64,000 nucleotides of DNA, from the NCBI RefSeq assembly GCF_900475755.1, contig NZ_LS483411.1:1674001-1738000 (forward strand), written 5' to 3'. The notes beneath the pieces were generated by a model that saw only the letters and a program-made list of their open reading frames with translations, was not told the origin of the DNA and searched no databases. The translations under genes and the position numbers were made by a program. The first letter of the stretch is position 1. The number at the start of each line of letters is the position of its first letter. Source of the stretch: Haemophilus influenzae. GTDB lineage: Bacteria; Pseudomonadota; Gammaproteobacteria; Enterobacterales; Pasteurellaceae. Shown here in pieces: positions 1 to 8,504 of the stretch.

Positions 1-909
1 AATCAGAAAAATGCGGATTTTGTGGAACAAGTGGCTGACCGTATTGAAGAAATGCAACTGGAAGGCCGCAGCCTATGGCAAGATGCGAAACGCCGTTTTT
101 TCCGAAACAAAGCTGCTGTTGCCAGTCTGATTATTTTGGCGTTTATTATTATATTTATCACCGTAGCGCCTTGGTTCTTCCCATTTACCTATGAAGATAC
201 CGATTGGAATATGATGAGCGCCGCACCAACAATGGAAGGCTATCACTTCTTCGGTACCGACGCATCGGGTCGAGATTTATTGGTACGCACTGCTATCGGT
301 GGACGGATTTCATTATTGGTCGGTATTGCTGGTGCTTTCATTTCCGTGACTATCGGCACAATTTATGGAGCGATTTCTGGCTATGTAGGCGGTAAAACAG
401 ATATGCTGATGATGCGCTTTTTAGAGATTCTCAGCTCATTTCCATTTATGTTTTTCGTGATTTTGTTGGTGACCCTTTTTGGCCAAAACATTTTCTTAAT
501 TTTTATCGCTATCGGGGCCATTGCTTGGCTTGGTCTTGCACGTATTGTACGCGGACAAACCCTCAGCCTAAAAAATAAAGAATTCGTCGAAGCCGCCATC
601 GTTTGTGGCGTACCTCGTCGCCAAATCATTTTGAAACACATTATTCCAAATGTATTAGGCTTAGTGGCAGTTTATGCCTCGCTTGAAGTGCCTGGGCTCA
701 TTCTATTTGAATCATTCTTAAGCTTCTTAGGATTAGGAACTCAAGAACCGATGAGTAGCTGGGGTGCACTCTTAAGTGATGGTGCTGCACAAATGGAAGT
801 GTCGCCTTGGTTATTAATTTTCCCGGCATTTTTCCTTTGCCTTACCCTATTTTGTTTTAACTTTATCGGTGACGGGTTGCGTGATGCGCTCGATCCGAAA
901 GATAGATAG
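1..909 (+). CDS. oppC: Oligopeptide ABC transporter permease OppC (5' end outside window)
   Basis: Inner-membrane permease of the OppABCDF oligopeptide importer. The reading frame is open from base 1 and the protein matches OppC from about residue 1 of the visible part onward, so the true start lies just left of the window; an internal GTG at 22 is too far into the conserved part (EEMQLEGRSLWQDA) to be the start. The HYFFGTD-like GTDASGRDLLVR motif, several hydrophobic segments and the EAA loop (EFVEAAIVCGVPRRQIILKH) typical of binding-protein-dependent permeases are present, and the C-terminus ends in the family's GDGLRDALDPKDR. It is followed 9 bases later by oppD, so the genes are one operon. 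Confidence 0.95.
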   Translation, partial: NQKNADFVEQVADRIEEMQLEGRSLWQDAKRRFFRNKAAVASLIILAFIIIFITVAPWFFPFTYEDTDWNMMSAAPTMEGYHFFGTDASGRDLLVRTAIGGRISLLVGIAGAFISVTIGTIYGAISGYVGGKTDMLMMRFLEILSSFPFMFFVILLVTLFGQNIFLIFIAIGAIAWLGLARIVRGQTLSLKNKEFVEAAIVCGVPRRQIILKHIIPNVLGLVAVYASLEVPGLILFESFLSFLGLGTQEPMSSWGALLSDGAAQMEVSPWLLIFPAFFLCLTLFCFNFIGDGLRDALDPKDR

Positions 910-918
910 GAGCGAATA

Positions 919-1890
919 ATGAATCCTTTATTAGATGTAAAAAATCTCTACGTTCGCTTCAAAACACCAGATGGCGTCGTCACAGCAGTGAATGACTTAA
1001 ACTTCACGCTGAATGCAGGAAGCACGCTGGGCATCGTAGGCGAAAGTGGATCAGGCAAGTCACAAACAGCCTTTGCTTTAATGGGTTTATTGGCAGCCAA
1101 CGGTGAAGTGGAAGGCTCTGCCATTTTTGAAGGGAAAGAATTAGTTAATTTACCGAATGCTGAATTGAATAAAATCCGCGCCGAGCAAATTTCCATGATT
1201 TTCCAAGATCCAATGACGTCACTAAATCCTTACATGAAAATCGGTGAACAACTCATGGAAGTGCTGCAATTGCACAAGGGCTATGATAAACAAACTGCCT
1301 TTGCCGAATCCGTGAAAATGTTAGACGCAGTTAAAATGCCAGAAGCTAAAAAACGCATGGGCATGTATCCGCACGAGTTTTCTGGCGGTATGCGTCAACG
1401 GGTGATGATTGCGATGGCCTTATTATGCCGTCCCAAACTACTCATTGCAGATGAACCAACAACCGCTTTGGATGTGACCGTTCAAGCACAAATCATGACC
1501 TTGTTAAATGAGTTAAAACACGAATTTAATACTGCGATTATTATGATTACCCATGATCTTGGGGTAGTGGCTGGTATCTGCGATCAAGTTATGGTGATGT
1601 ATGCTGGACGAACCATGGAATACGGCACAGCGGAACAAATTTTCTATCATCCAACCCATCCCTATTCCATAGGCTTAATGGATGCGATTCCTCGCTTAGA
1701 CGGCAATGAAGAACACTTGGTAACCATTCCTGGCAATCCACCGAATTTATTGCATTTGCCAAAAGGTTGTCCATTCTCACCTCGTTGCCAATTTGCTACC
1801 GAACAATGCCAAATTGCGCCAAAACTGACTACATTTAATCACGGTCAATTACGTAATTGTTGGTTACCAGCGGAGAAATTTAACCTATGA
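919..1890 (+). CDS. oppD: Oligopeptide ABC transporter ATPase OppD
   Basis: Cytoplasmic ATPase that powers oligopeptide import with OppF. Walker A is GESGSGKS at residues 41-48, the signature is FSGGMRQRV, and Walker B is LLIADEPTTALD followed by the ITHDLG switch. The C-terminal oligopeptide-transporter extension with CPFSPRCQFATEQC cysteines is complete. Length 323 is normal for OppD. A GGAG ribosome site sits 7 bases before the ATG. Its stop overlaps the oppF start (ATGA at 1887-1890), implying translational coupling. Confidence 0.95.
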   Translation: MNPLLDVKNLYVRFKTPDGVVTAVNDLNFTLNAGSTLGIVGESGSGKSQTAFALMGLLAANGEVEGSAIFEGKELVNLPNAELNKIRAEQISMIFQDPMTSLNPYMKIGEQLMEVLQLHKGYDKQTAFAESVKMLDAVKMPEAKKRMGMYPHEFSGGMRQRVMIAMALLCRPKLLIADEPTTALDVTVQAQIMTLLNELKHEFNTAIIMITHDLGVVAGICDQVMVMYAGRTMEYGTAEQIFYHPTHPYSIGLMDAIPRLDGNEEHLVTIPGNPPNLLHLPKGCPFSPRCQFATEQCQIAPKLTTFNHGQLRNCWLPAEKFNL

Positions 1891-2885
1891 CAGTCTCAAA
1901 CAACAAAGAATTACTCCTTGAAGTCAATCACTTAGGCGTCAGTTTTAAAATTAAAAATGATAAATCCCTTTTCTTCGCCAAACCGCAAACCTTAAAAGCG
2001 GTGAAGGATGTGTCTTTTAAACTTTACGCAGGTGAAACTCTCGGCGTAGTAGGTGAATCTGGTTGTGGTAAATCCACACTTGCACGCACTATTATCGGTT
2101 TAGTCGAAGCGAGTGAAGGGGAAATCTTGTGGCTTGGTAAACATTTACGAAAACAATCAGCGAAACAATGGAAAGAAACGCGTAAAGATATTCAAATGAT
2201 TTTCCAAGACCCACTAGCCTCTCTCAATCCGCGAATGAATATTGGCGAAATCATTGCTGAGCCATTAAAGATCTACCAACCGCACTTAAGTGCCGCCGAA
2301 GTGAAAGAAAAAGTGCAAGCTATGATGTTGAAAGTTGGGCTTTTACCGAACTTGATTAACCGCTACCCACATGAATTTTCTGGTGGTCAATGTCAGCGTA
2401 TCGGTATTGCTCGTGCATTAATCATTGAGCCCAAAATGATCATTTGTGATGAGCCCGTTTCAGCGTTAGATGTGTCGATTCAGGCTCAAGTGGTGAATTT
2501 ATTGAAATCCCTGCAAAAAGAAATGGGGCTTTCCTTAATTTTTATCGCTCATGATTTAGCGGTGGTAAAACATATTTCTGACCGCGTATTAGTGATGTAT
2601 TTAGGCAATGCAATGGAATTAGGCAGCGATGTGGAAGTATATAACGATACCAAACATCCTTATACCAAAGCCTTAATGTCTGCTGTTCCGATCCCCGATC
2701 CAAAATTGGAACGCAATAAATCCATCGAATTACTTGAAGGTGATTTGCCTTCGCCAATTAATCCACCGTCTGGTTGCGTATTTCGTACTCGCTGTCTAAA
2801 GGCTGATGAGAATTGTGCGAAACAAAAACCACCTCTCACCAGCCAAAACAACAGCCATTTTGTGGCTTGCTTGAAAGTCTTATAA
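1887..2885 (+). CDS. oppF: Oligopeptide ABC transporter ATPase OppF
   Basis: Second ATPase subunit of the oligopeptide importer. Walker A GESGCGKS is at residues 56-63, the signature is FSGGQCQRIGIARAL, Walker B is MIICDEPVSALD, and the C-terminal peptide-transporter extension (SGCVFRTRC) is intact. 332 residues matches the family. It is the last gene of the operon, and a hairpin built from two uptake signals follows directly. Confidence 0.95.
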   Translation: MTVSNNKELLLEVNHLGVSFKIKNDKSLFFAKPQTLKAVKDVSFKLYAGETLGVVGESGCGKSTLARTIIGLVEASEGEILWLGKHLRKQSAKQWKETRKDIQMIFQDPLASLNPRMNIGEIIAEPLKIYQPHLSAAEVKEKVQAMMLKVGLLPNLINRYPHEFSGGQCQRIGIARALIIEPKMIICDEPVSALDVSIQAQVVNLLKSLQKEMGLSLIFIAHDLAVVKHISDRVLVMYLGNAMELGSDVEVYNDTKHPYTKALMSAVPIPDPKLERNKSIELLEGDLPSPINPPSGCVFRTRCLKADENCAKQKPPLTSQNNSHFVACLKVL

Positions 2886-2889
2886 AACA

Positions 2890-2920
2890 AAAAGTGCGGT
2901 TAAAATTCACCGCACTTTTT
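2890..2920. terminator. Uptake-signal hairpin between convergent oppF and virK-like gene
   Basis: Two inverted uptake signals (2892-2900 and 2909-2917) form a 9-base stem with an 8-base loop, flanked by A and T runs on both sides. It lies between two convergent genes and can act as a terminator in either direction. Confidence 0.8.
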
Positions 2921-2924
2921 ACTT

Positions 2925-3857
2925 TTACAATCCTAATTTTTCTTCAATTACTTTAGCCAAATCATCTAGCATCGCATAACGTTTACGATACATGGAACGT
3001 TTTTTACTTGGCACATCATCCAGATTTCTATCCATTTCTAAAGGCAATTCCCAGTAATCTTTTAATTCTCCGCCTGATTCGCCAAAAATCGCATCATAAT
3101 CCACCGTGTATTGTTTACTTTGAATGAAACGAGATTTATTTTGGTATTTTTGCGGAATGCCAAGCAATTTATCGTAGCCTAGAATTTTCGTCAGTGATTT
3201 CATGGTTTCAACCATTAAATAGGCTGGGCGCAAACCGTGGCAAGATTTAGTTAGTTGTTTTACCATTTCCTTTGAGCCTTCAAAATTTGGCCCTTGTACA
3301 ACAGCAATAAGCAACTCATCGCCCAATTTGGCAAAGGTAAGCAAATAGACTAATTCATTTCTTGGTTTATGCCATAGCTCCAATACCCAATATCCTTCCA
3401 TCGGTTGATGGGTTGTCATGCTTAATGTCATTTCAAAATCAGGAATGACTTCGCCAAAACTTAATGGTTTTTCCCATAATGGCGTAGAAAGTGCGGTAAG
3501 TTTTTCGGGTAAAAATAAAAGATTCTCGCAAATGGCATGAAAACGTTGTGATGCGTTAAAACGCTTATCCAGAAAACGACAAGCAACAGGATAACTATAA
3601 TCCAAGTGCGTATTAAAAATATCGACGAGAAAAGGATGTTGATTGATAAATTGTTCAAAGCGACGAATTGAACCACGATTTAAAAAGCTACGTAAGTTAT
3701 AACGCCAATGTTTTGGTGCATCAAAACGCCCTGGTCGATATGGATAAAGATCCTTAGATTGAGGCCATTGGTAAGTTGTTTTTGTTGTCATCTGGGTTGC
3801 CATTAATTGATTATAATTTCGGAGAGAATTTTGACATAATTTCAGGAAATTTTCCAT
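2925..3857 (-). CDS. VirK/YbjX family protein (DUF535)
   Basis: A 310-residue soluble protein without signal peptide or membrane segments. The core (YWVLELWHKP, VVQGPNFEGSKEMVKQLTK, HGLRPAYLMVETMKSL, then YDAIFGESGG) matches the VirK/YbjX family, also called DUF535, whose members affect virulence or antimicrobial peptide resistance in enteric bacteria; the biochemical role is unknown. The start is uncertain: the first ATG at 3857 has no clear ribosome site, and a second ATG in frame at 3803 would also keep the conserved region. It is divergent from engB, with only 38 bases between the start codons. Confidence 0.8.
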   Translation of the reverse strand: MENFLKLCQNSLRNYNQLMATQMTTKTTYQWPQSKDLYPYRPGRFDAPKHWRYNLRSFLNRGSIRRFEQFINQHPFLVDIFNTHLDYSYPVACRFLDKRFNASQRFHAICENLLFLPEKLTALSTPLWEKPLSFGEVIPDFEMTLSMTTHQPMEGYWVLELWHKPRNELVYLLTFAKLGDELLIAVVQGPNFEGSKEMVKQLTKSCHGLRPAYLMVETMKSLTKILGYDKLLGIPQKYQNKSRFIQSKQYTVDYDAIFGESGGELKDYWELPLEMDRNLDDVPSKKRSMYRKRYAMLDDLAKVIEEKLGL

Positions 3858-3895
3858 TTATGCTATTCTAAACACAATTTTTAAAAGGAATCCTT

Positions 3896-4513
3896 ATGTC
3901 TGAAATTAAACTTAATTACCACAAAACTCACTTTTTAACGAGCGCGCCGAATATTCGTTCCATTCCTGAAGATACGGGCATTGAAATTGCGTTTGCGGGT
4001 CGTTCAAATGCAGGAAAATCAACTGCACTTAATGCATTAACCAATCAAAAAAGCTTAGCTCGCACCTCAAAAACGCCAGGGCGTACTCAACTAATCAACT
4101 TATTTGAAGTGGAACCAAATTGTAAATTGGTGGATTTACCGGGCTATGGTTATGCTGCCGTGCCAGAGCAGATGAAAATTCAATGGCAAAAATCCTTAGG
4201 CGAATATTTACAAAAACGCGAATGTTTGGCAGGGTTAGTTGTGTTGATGGATATTCGCCATCCGCTTAAAGATCTTGACCAACAAATGATTGAATGGGCA
4301 GTTTCAGCTGATTTACCAGTTCTTTTATTACTTACTAAAGCCGATAAATTGAGCCAAAGCGCACGTAGTAAACAAGTAAAAATGGTGCGTGAAGCAATTC
4401 TTCCATTCCAAGGCGATATACAAGTTGAAGCCTTTTCTGCACAAAATAAAATTGGTATTGATAAACTTGCAGCGAAATTAGATTTTTGGTTTTCGCCACT
4501 TTTTGCGGAATAA
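3896..4513 (+). CDS. engB: Ribosome biogenesis GTPase EngB (YsxC/YihA)
   Basis: Essential small GTPase needed for assembly of the large ribosomal subunit. All G motifs are visible: G1 GRSNAGKS (35-42), the G2 region SKTPGRTQ (58-65), G3 DLPG (80-83), G4 TKAD and G5 SAQ near the C-terminus. 205 residues is the usual size. The start has a good ribosome site (AAGGAATCCTT before ATG). Followed by a terminator at 4543-4580. Confidence 0.95.
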   Translation: MSEIKLNYHKTHFLTSAPNIRSIPEDTGIEIAFAGRSNAGKSTALNALTNQKSLARTSKTPGRTQLINLFEVEPNCKLVDLPGYGYAAVPEQMKIQWQKSLGEYLQKRECLAGLVVLMDIRHPLKDLDQQMIEWAVSADLPVLLLLTKADKLSQSARSKQVKMVREAILPFQGDIQVEAFSAQNKIGIDKLAAKLDFWFSPLFAE

Positions 4514-4521
4514 AATATAAA

Positions 4522-4543
4522 TTTTGCGATCTAGATCGCAATA
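4522..4543. promoter_or_regulatory. CRP-S (Sxy-dependent competence) site for comM
   Basis: A perfect 18-base palindrome (TTGCGATCT then AGATCGCAA, 4524-4541) sits in the engB-comM gap. Its half site TTGCGATC, with C in place of T in the CRP core TGTGA, is the recognised form of the Haemophilus competence regulatory element bound by CRP only with Sxy. A possible -10 (TATAGT, 4581-4586) lies so that the palindrome centre is about 60 bases before the predicted start of transcription, a class I spacing. comM is an established member of this regulon. Confidence 0.88.
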
Positions 4544-4580
4544 AAAGCACGGAATGAATGATTTCATTATGTGCTTTTTT
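4543..4580 (+). terminator. Rho-independent terminator of engB
   Basis: AAAAGCAC and GTGCTTTTTTT pair around an inner ATGA/TCAT stem, ending in a run of T. It lies between the CRP-S site and the putative comM -10 region. Confidence 0.75.
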
Positions 4581-4627
4581 TATAGTGCCAAAACTATCTC
4601 CATTTTTACCGCACTTTAAGGATTATC

Positions 4628-6157
4628 ATGTCCCTTGCTATTGTTTACAGCCGTGCTTCTATGGGTGTGCAAGCACCGCTTGTCACTATTGAGGTGCATT
4701 TAAGTAACGGAAAACCCGGATTTACGCTTGTTGGTTTGCCCGAAAAAACCGTGAAAGAGGCACAAGATCGGGTGCGTAGTGCATTGATGAATGCACAATT
4801 TAAATACCCAGCCAAACGCATTACCGTGAATCTCGCACCAGCAGATTTACCGAAAGAAGGCGGACGATTTGATTTGCCTATTGCCATCGGAATTTTAGCC
4901 GCATCGGATCAGCTTGATGCGAGCCGCTTAAAGCAATTTGAATTTGTGGCAGAGCTTGCGCTTACTGGGCAATTGCGTGGCGTTCACGGCGTAATTCCCG
5001 CTATTCTTGCAGCACAAAAGTCAAAGCGAGAATTAATTATCGCAAAGCAAAATGCCAATGAAGCCTCGCTTGTTTCTGATCAAAATACTTATTTTGCACA
5101 AACACTTTTAGATGTGGTGCAATTTCTCAATGGTCAAGAAAAATTACCTCTCGCCACTGAAATTGTGAAAGAAAGTGCGGTAAATTTTTCGGGTAAAAAT
5201 ACATTAGATTTAACGGATATTATCGGACAACAACATGCCAAACGAGCATTGACCATTGCTGCAGCAGGGCAGCATAATTTACTCTTTCTTGGCCCTCCGG
5301 GCACAGGGAAAACGATGTTAGCTAGCCGATTAACAGGGCTTTTACCTGAAATGACAGATTTAGAAGCGATTGAAACAGCATCTGTAACGAGTTTAGTACA
5401 AAACGAGTTAAATTTTCATAATTGGAAACAACGTCCTTTTCGTGCCCCGCACCATAGTGCATCAATGCCTGCTTTAGTTGGTGGTGGGACGATCCCTAAA
5501 CCTGGTGAAATATCCTTAGCAACAAATGGCGTACTTTTTCTTGATGAACTTCCAGAGTTTGAACGAAAAGTATTGGATGCACTACGTCAGCCTTTGGAAA
5601 GTGGTGAGATTATTATTTCTCGTGCTAATGCAAAAATTCAATTCCCTGCTCGTTTTCAATTAGTCGCAGCGATGAATCCAAGCCCCACAGGTCATTATAC
5701 TGGAACACATAACCGCACTTCGCCGCAACAAATTATGCGTTATTTAAATCGACTTTCAGGGCCCTTTTTAGATCGCTTTGACTTGTCTATTGAAGTGCCT
5801 TTATTGCCACAAGGTAGCTTACAAAATACGGGCGATCGTGGCGAAACCAGCACACAAGTTCGTAAAAAAGTGTTAAAAGTGCGTGAGATTCAAATGGCAA
5901 GAGCGGGGAAAATTAACGCTTATTTGAACAGTAAAGAGATTGAGCGTGATTGCAAGTTAAACGATAAAGATGCCTTTTTCCTTGAAAAAGCACTGAATAA
6001 ACTTGGGCTTTCTGTTCGGGCTTATCATCGTATTTTGAAAGTATCTCGAACCATTGCCGATCTACAAGAAGAACAACAAATTTCTCAACCGCACTTGGCT
6101 GAGGCCTTGGGCTATCGAGCAATGGACCGTTTGTTGCAGAAATTGTCGAATATGTAA
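4628..6157 (+). CDS. comM: Competence protein ComM, MCM-like branch-migration helicase
   Basis: Cytoplasmic AAA+ ATPase that extends heteroduplex during integration of transforming DNA and protects incoming DNA. The N-terminus (about 1-170) is the Lon-protease-like ChlI domain, including ITVNLAPADLPKEG; the central ATPase (about 190-400) has Walker A GPPGTGKT near residue 221, Walker B LFLDELPEF, and the sensor motif AAMNPSP. The C-terminal domain ends in RAYHRILKVSRTIADL. 509 residues is full length. It is preceded by a CRP-S site, which predicts induction with competence. Three uptake signals lie inside the gene (5173, 5712, 6088). Confidence 0.95.
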   Translation: MSLAIVYSRASMGVQAPLVTIEVHLSNGKPGFTLVGLPEKTVKEAQDRVRSALMNAQFKYPAKRITVNLAPADLPKEGGRFDLPIAIGILAASDQLDASRLKQFEFVAELALTGQLRGVHGVIPAILAAQKSKRELIIAKQNANEASLVSDQNTYFAQTLLDVVQFLNGQEKLPLATEIVKESAVNFSGKNTLDLTDIIGQQHAKRALTIAAAGQHNLLFLGPPGTGKTMLASRLTGLLPEMTDLEAIETASVTSLVQNELNFHNWKQRPFRAPHHSASMPALVGGGTIPKPGEISLATNGVLFLDELPEFERKVLDALRQPLESGEIIISRANAKIQFPARFQLVAAMNPSPTGHYTGTHNRTSPQQIMRYLNRLSGPFLDRFDLSIEVPLLPQGSLQNTGDRGETSTQVRKKVLKVREIQMARAGKINAYLNSKEIERDCKLNDKDAFFLEKALNKLGLSVRAYHRILKVSRTIADLQEEQQISQPHLAEALGYRAMDRLLQKLSNM

Positions 6158-6159
6158 AA

Positions 6160-6183
6160 ACGCGTGGAAAGAATACCACGCGT
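6160..6183. terminator. Hairpin between convergent comM and deoC
   Basis: ACGCGTGG (6160-6167) and CCACGCGT (6176-6183) form an 8-base perfect stem with an 8-base loop just after the comM stop. A short A run precedes it, so on the minus strand it is followed by T residues and suits termination of deoC best. Confidence 0.6.
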
Positions 6184-6190
6184 GAAAGGA

Positions 6191-6862
6191 TTAGTAAGTG
6201 CTTTGGGTATCTTGCGTACCGCTAATAATTGCAATGCCCGCACTTGCACCAATACGAGTCGCACCTGCTTTAATCATTGCAAGTGCCGTTTTAGTATCAC
6301 GCACACCACCTGATGCTTTAACACCAATATTGCCGACCGTTTGTTTCATCAATGCAATATCTTCTACAGTCGCACCACCTTTATTGAAGCCTGTTGATGT
6401 TTTAACAAAAGCCACACCGATTTCTTTACAAATTTCACAGGCTTTCACTATTTCATCTTTAGTGAGCAAACAAGTTTCTAAAATCACTTTTAATGGCGTA
6501 CCATCACAAGCATTAAACACCGCTTGAATATCTTGTTTTACTGCATCCCATTTTTGCGATTTTATCCAACCTACATTAATCACCATATCAATTTCATCTG
6601 CCCCTGCTTTAATGGATTCTTGTGTTTCAAATGCTTTGACTGAGGTTAAATTCGCCCCCAAAGGGAAGCCAACTACGGTACAAATTTTTACATTTGAGCC
6701 AGCAAGTTTTTCTTTAGCGAGTGGAATATAACCAGAATTGATACATACAGAATAAAATCCATGTTCAATCGCTTCATTACAGAGTGTCAAAATATCTTGT
6801 TCATTTTTTTCTGCAGTTAGTGCAGTGTGATCGATATATTGAGCAAGTTGATTCGGTGTCAT
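6191..6862 (-). CDS. deoC: Deoxyribose-phosphate aldolase
   Basis: Splits 2-deoxyribose 5-phosphate into glyceraldehyde 3-phosphate and acetaldehyde in deoxynucleoside breakdown. The Schiff-base lysine K154 sits in VKTSTGF and the second catalytic lysine K182 in [10 protein letters not shown]92 in DEIDMV is also conserved. 223 residues is the usual short-form length. A strong GGAGG-type ribosome site (AAAGGAGGAAAATA) precedes the ATG. It stands alone here, without deoA, deoB or deoD. Confidence 0.95.
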   Translation of the reverse strand: MTPNQLAQYIDHTALTAEKNEQDILTLCNEAIEHGFYSVCINSGYIPLAKEKLAGSNVKICTVVGFPLGANLTSVKAFETQESIKAGADEIDMVINVGWIKSQKWDAVKQDIQAVFNACDGTPLKVILETCLLTKDEIVKACEICKEIGVAFVKTSTGFNKGGATVEDIALMKQTVGNIGVKASGGVRDTKTALAMIKAGATRIGASAGIAIISGTQDTQSTY

Positions 6863-6971
6863 TATTTTCCTCCTTTATTTATGTTTTACCTATTGTAGCA
6901 AAAATTCTTTATTTTTGACTGTTGTTTTATGCTCAATTACAATCATCTCAACAAGATAAGGAATAAATAAA

Positions 6972-7475
6972 ATGAAGATTAAAAAATTACTCAAGAATGG
7001 ATTATCCCTCTTTTTAACTTTTATTGTGATAACTAGCATACTGGATTTTGTTCGTCGCCCTGTAGTGCCAGAGGAAATAAATAAAATCACGTTACAAGAT
7101 CTTCAAGGGAATACGTTCTCTCTTGAAAGTCTTGATCAAAACAAACCCACATTACTTTATTTTTGGGGAACTTGGTGTGGCTATTGTCGTTATACTTCGC
7201 CAGCAATTAATTCTTTAGCGAAAGAAGGCTATCAAGTTGTATCCGTGGCGTTACGCTCAGGCAATGAGGTGGAAGTGATTGATTATTTAAGAAAAAATGA
7301 CTACCACTTCACTACAGTAAATGATCCGAAAGGCGAGCTTGCACAACAATGGCAAATTAATGTGACGCCCACAATTGTGCTGTTGAGTAAAGGCAAAATG
7401 GATCTTGTTACGACGGGTTTAACGAGTTATTGGGGGTTAAAAGTGCGGTTGTTTTTCGCAGAGTTTTTTGGCTAA
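6972..7475 (+). CDS. Membrane-anchored thioredoxin-like disulfide protein (TlpA/ScsD type)
   Basis: A single N-terminal membrane segment (about residues 8-25) anchors a periplasmic thioredoxin fold. The active site is WGTWCGYC (CGYC, 69-72), and the cis-proline loop is VTPTIVLL. This belongs to the TlpA/ResA/DsbE/ScsD group that moves electrons to periplasmic proteins; the CGYC pair differs from CcmG (WCPTC in this window at 29790-30335), so a role in haem attachment is not implied. 167 residues. It is divergent from deoC and precedes hldD by 52 bases, possibly sharing its transcript. Confidence 0.8.
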   Translation: MKIKKLLKNGLSLFLTFIVITSILDFVRRPVVPEEINKITLQDLQGNTFSLESLDQNKPTLLYFWGTWCGYCRYTSPAINSLAKEGYQVVSVALRSGNEVEVIDYLRKNDYHFTTVNDPKGELAQQWQINVTPTIVLLSKGKMDLVTTGLTSYWGLKVRLFFAEFFG

Positions 7476-7527
7476 GCGGTAGAAAATCTATTACAATACG
7501 CAAACTTATTTTAAAGAGGACAGAATT

Positions 7528-8454
7528 ATGATTATCGTAACAGGCGGCGCTGGTTTTATTGGCAGCAATATTGTCAAAACATTAAATGATTTAGGGCGTA
7601 AAGATATTTTAGTGGTAGATAACTTAAAAGATGGCACAAAATTTGCCAATTTAGTTGATTTAGATATTGCAGATTATTGTGATAAAGAAGATTTCATTGC
7701 TTCTATTATTGCAGGCGACGAATTTGGCGATATTGATGCAGTATTCCACGAGGGAGCATGTTCTGCGACTACGGAATGGGATGGCAAATACATTATGCAC
7801 AACAACTACGAATATTCTAAAGAGTTGTTGCATTATTGCCTTGACCGCGAAATCCCTTTCTTTTATGCCTCAAGCGCAGCAACTTATGGCGATACTAAAG
7901 TATTTCGTGAAGAACGTGAATTTGAAGGCCCGTTAAATGTTTATGGTTATTCTAAATTCTTGTTCGACCAATATGTACGTAATATTTTGCCAGAAGCAAA
8001 ATCGCCAGTATGTGGTTTCCGTTATTTCAATGTTTACGGGCCGCGTGAAAATCATAAAGATTCTATGGCGAGCGTGGCATTCCACTTGAATAACCAAATC
8101 TTAAAAGGCGAAAATCCAAAATTATTTGCAGGCAGCGAAAACTTCCGCCGTGATTTTGTTTATGTGGGCGATGTGGCTGCAGTGAATATTTGGTGCTGGC
8201 AAAATGGTATTTCAGGTATTTATAACCTTGGTACAGGAAATGCAGAAAGTTTCCGTGCAGTGGCTGATGCGGTAGTGAAATTCCACGGTAAAGGCGAGAT
8301 TGAAACCATTCCATTCCCAGAACATTTGAAATCTCGTTATCAAGAATATACTCAAGCAGATTTGACTAAACTTCGTTCAACAGGCTACGATAAACCATTC
8401 AAAACAGTTGCGGAAGGCGTAGCTGAATATATGGCGTGGTTGAATAGAAAATAA
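7528..8454 (+). CDS. hldD: ADP-L-glycero-D-manno-heptose 6-epimerase
   Basis: Makes the ADP-L,D-heptose used for the lipooligosaccharide inner core. It is a short-chain dehydrogenase: the Rossmann loop GGAGFIGSN is at residues 6-14 and the catalytic YxxxK is Y139/K143. NADP-binding and substrate residues such as [11 protein letters not shown] are present. Length 308 is normal. GAGG ribosome site 8 bases before the ATG. It works in the same pathway as rfaF at 19493. Confidence 0.95.
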   Translation: MIIVTGGAGFIGSNIVKTLNDLGRKDILVVDNLKDGTKFANLVDLDIADYCDKEDFIASIIAGDEFGDIDAVFHEGACSATTEWDGKYIMHNNYEYSKELLHYCLDREIPFFYASSAATYGDTKVFREEREFEGPLNVYGYSKFLFDQYVRNILPEAKSPVCGFRYFNVYGPRENHKDSMASVAFHLNNQILKGENPKLFAGSENFRRDFVYVGDVAAVNIWCWQNGISGIYNLGTGNAESFRAVADAVVKFHGKGEIETIPFPEHLKSRYQEYTQADLTKLRSTGYDKPFKTVAEGVAEYMAWLNRK

Positions 8455-8468
8455 ATTATTAATGTAGT

Positions 8469-8503
8469 AAATCCCCTATAGACTCTCGGTATAGGGGATT
8501 TTA
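8469..8503 (+). terminator. Rho-independent terminator of hldD
   Basis: AAATCCCCTATA and TATAGGGGATTTT form a strong stem over a 9-base loop with a T-rich tail. It ends at the 3' end of convergent xylB and can probably work in both directions. Confidence 0.85.
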
Positions 8504-8504
8504 T

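Noticed and set aside
6198-6527. Open frame opposite deoC
   Set aside because: Shadow of deoC on the other strand; no ribosome site or family.
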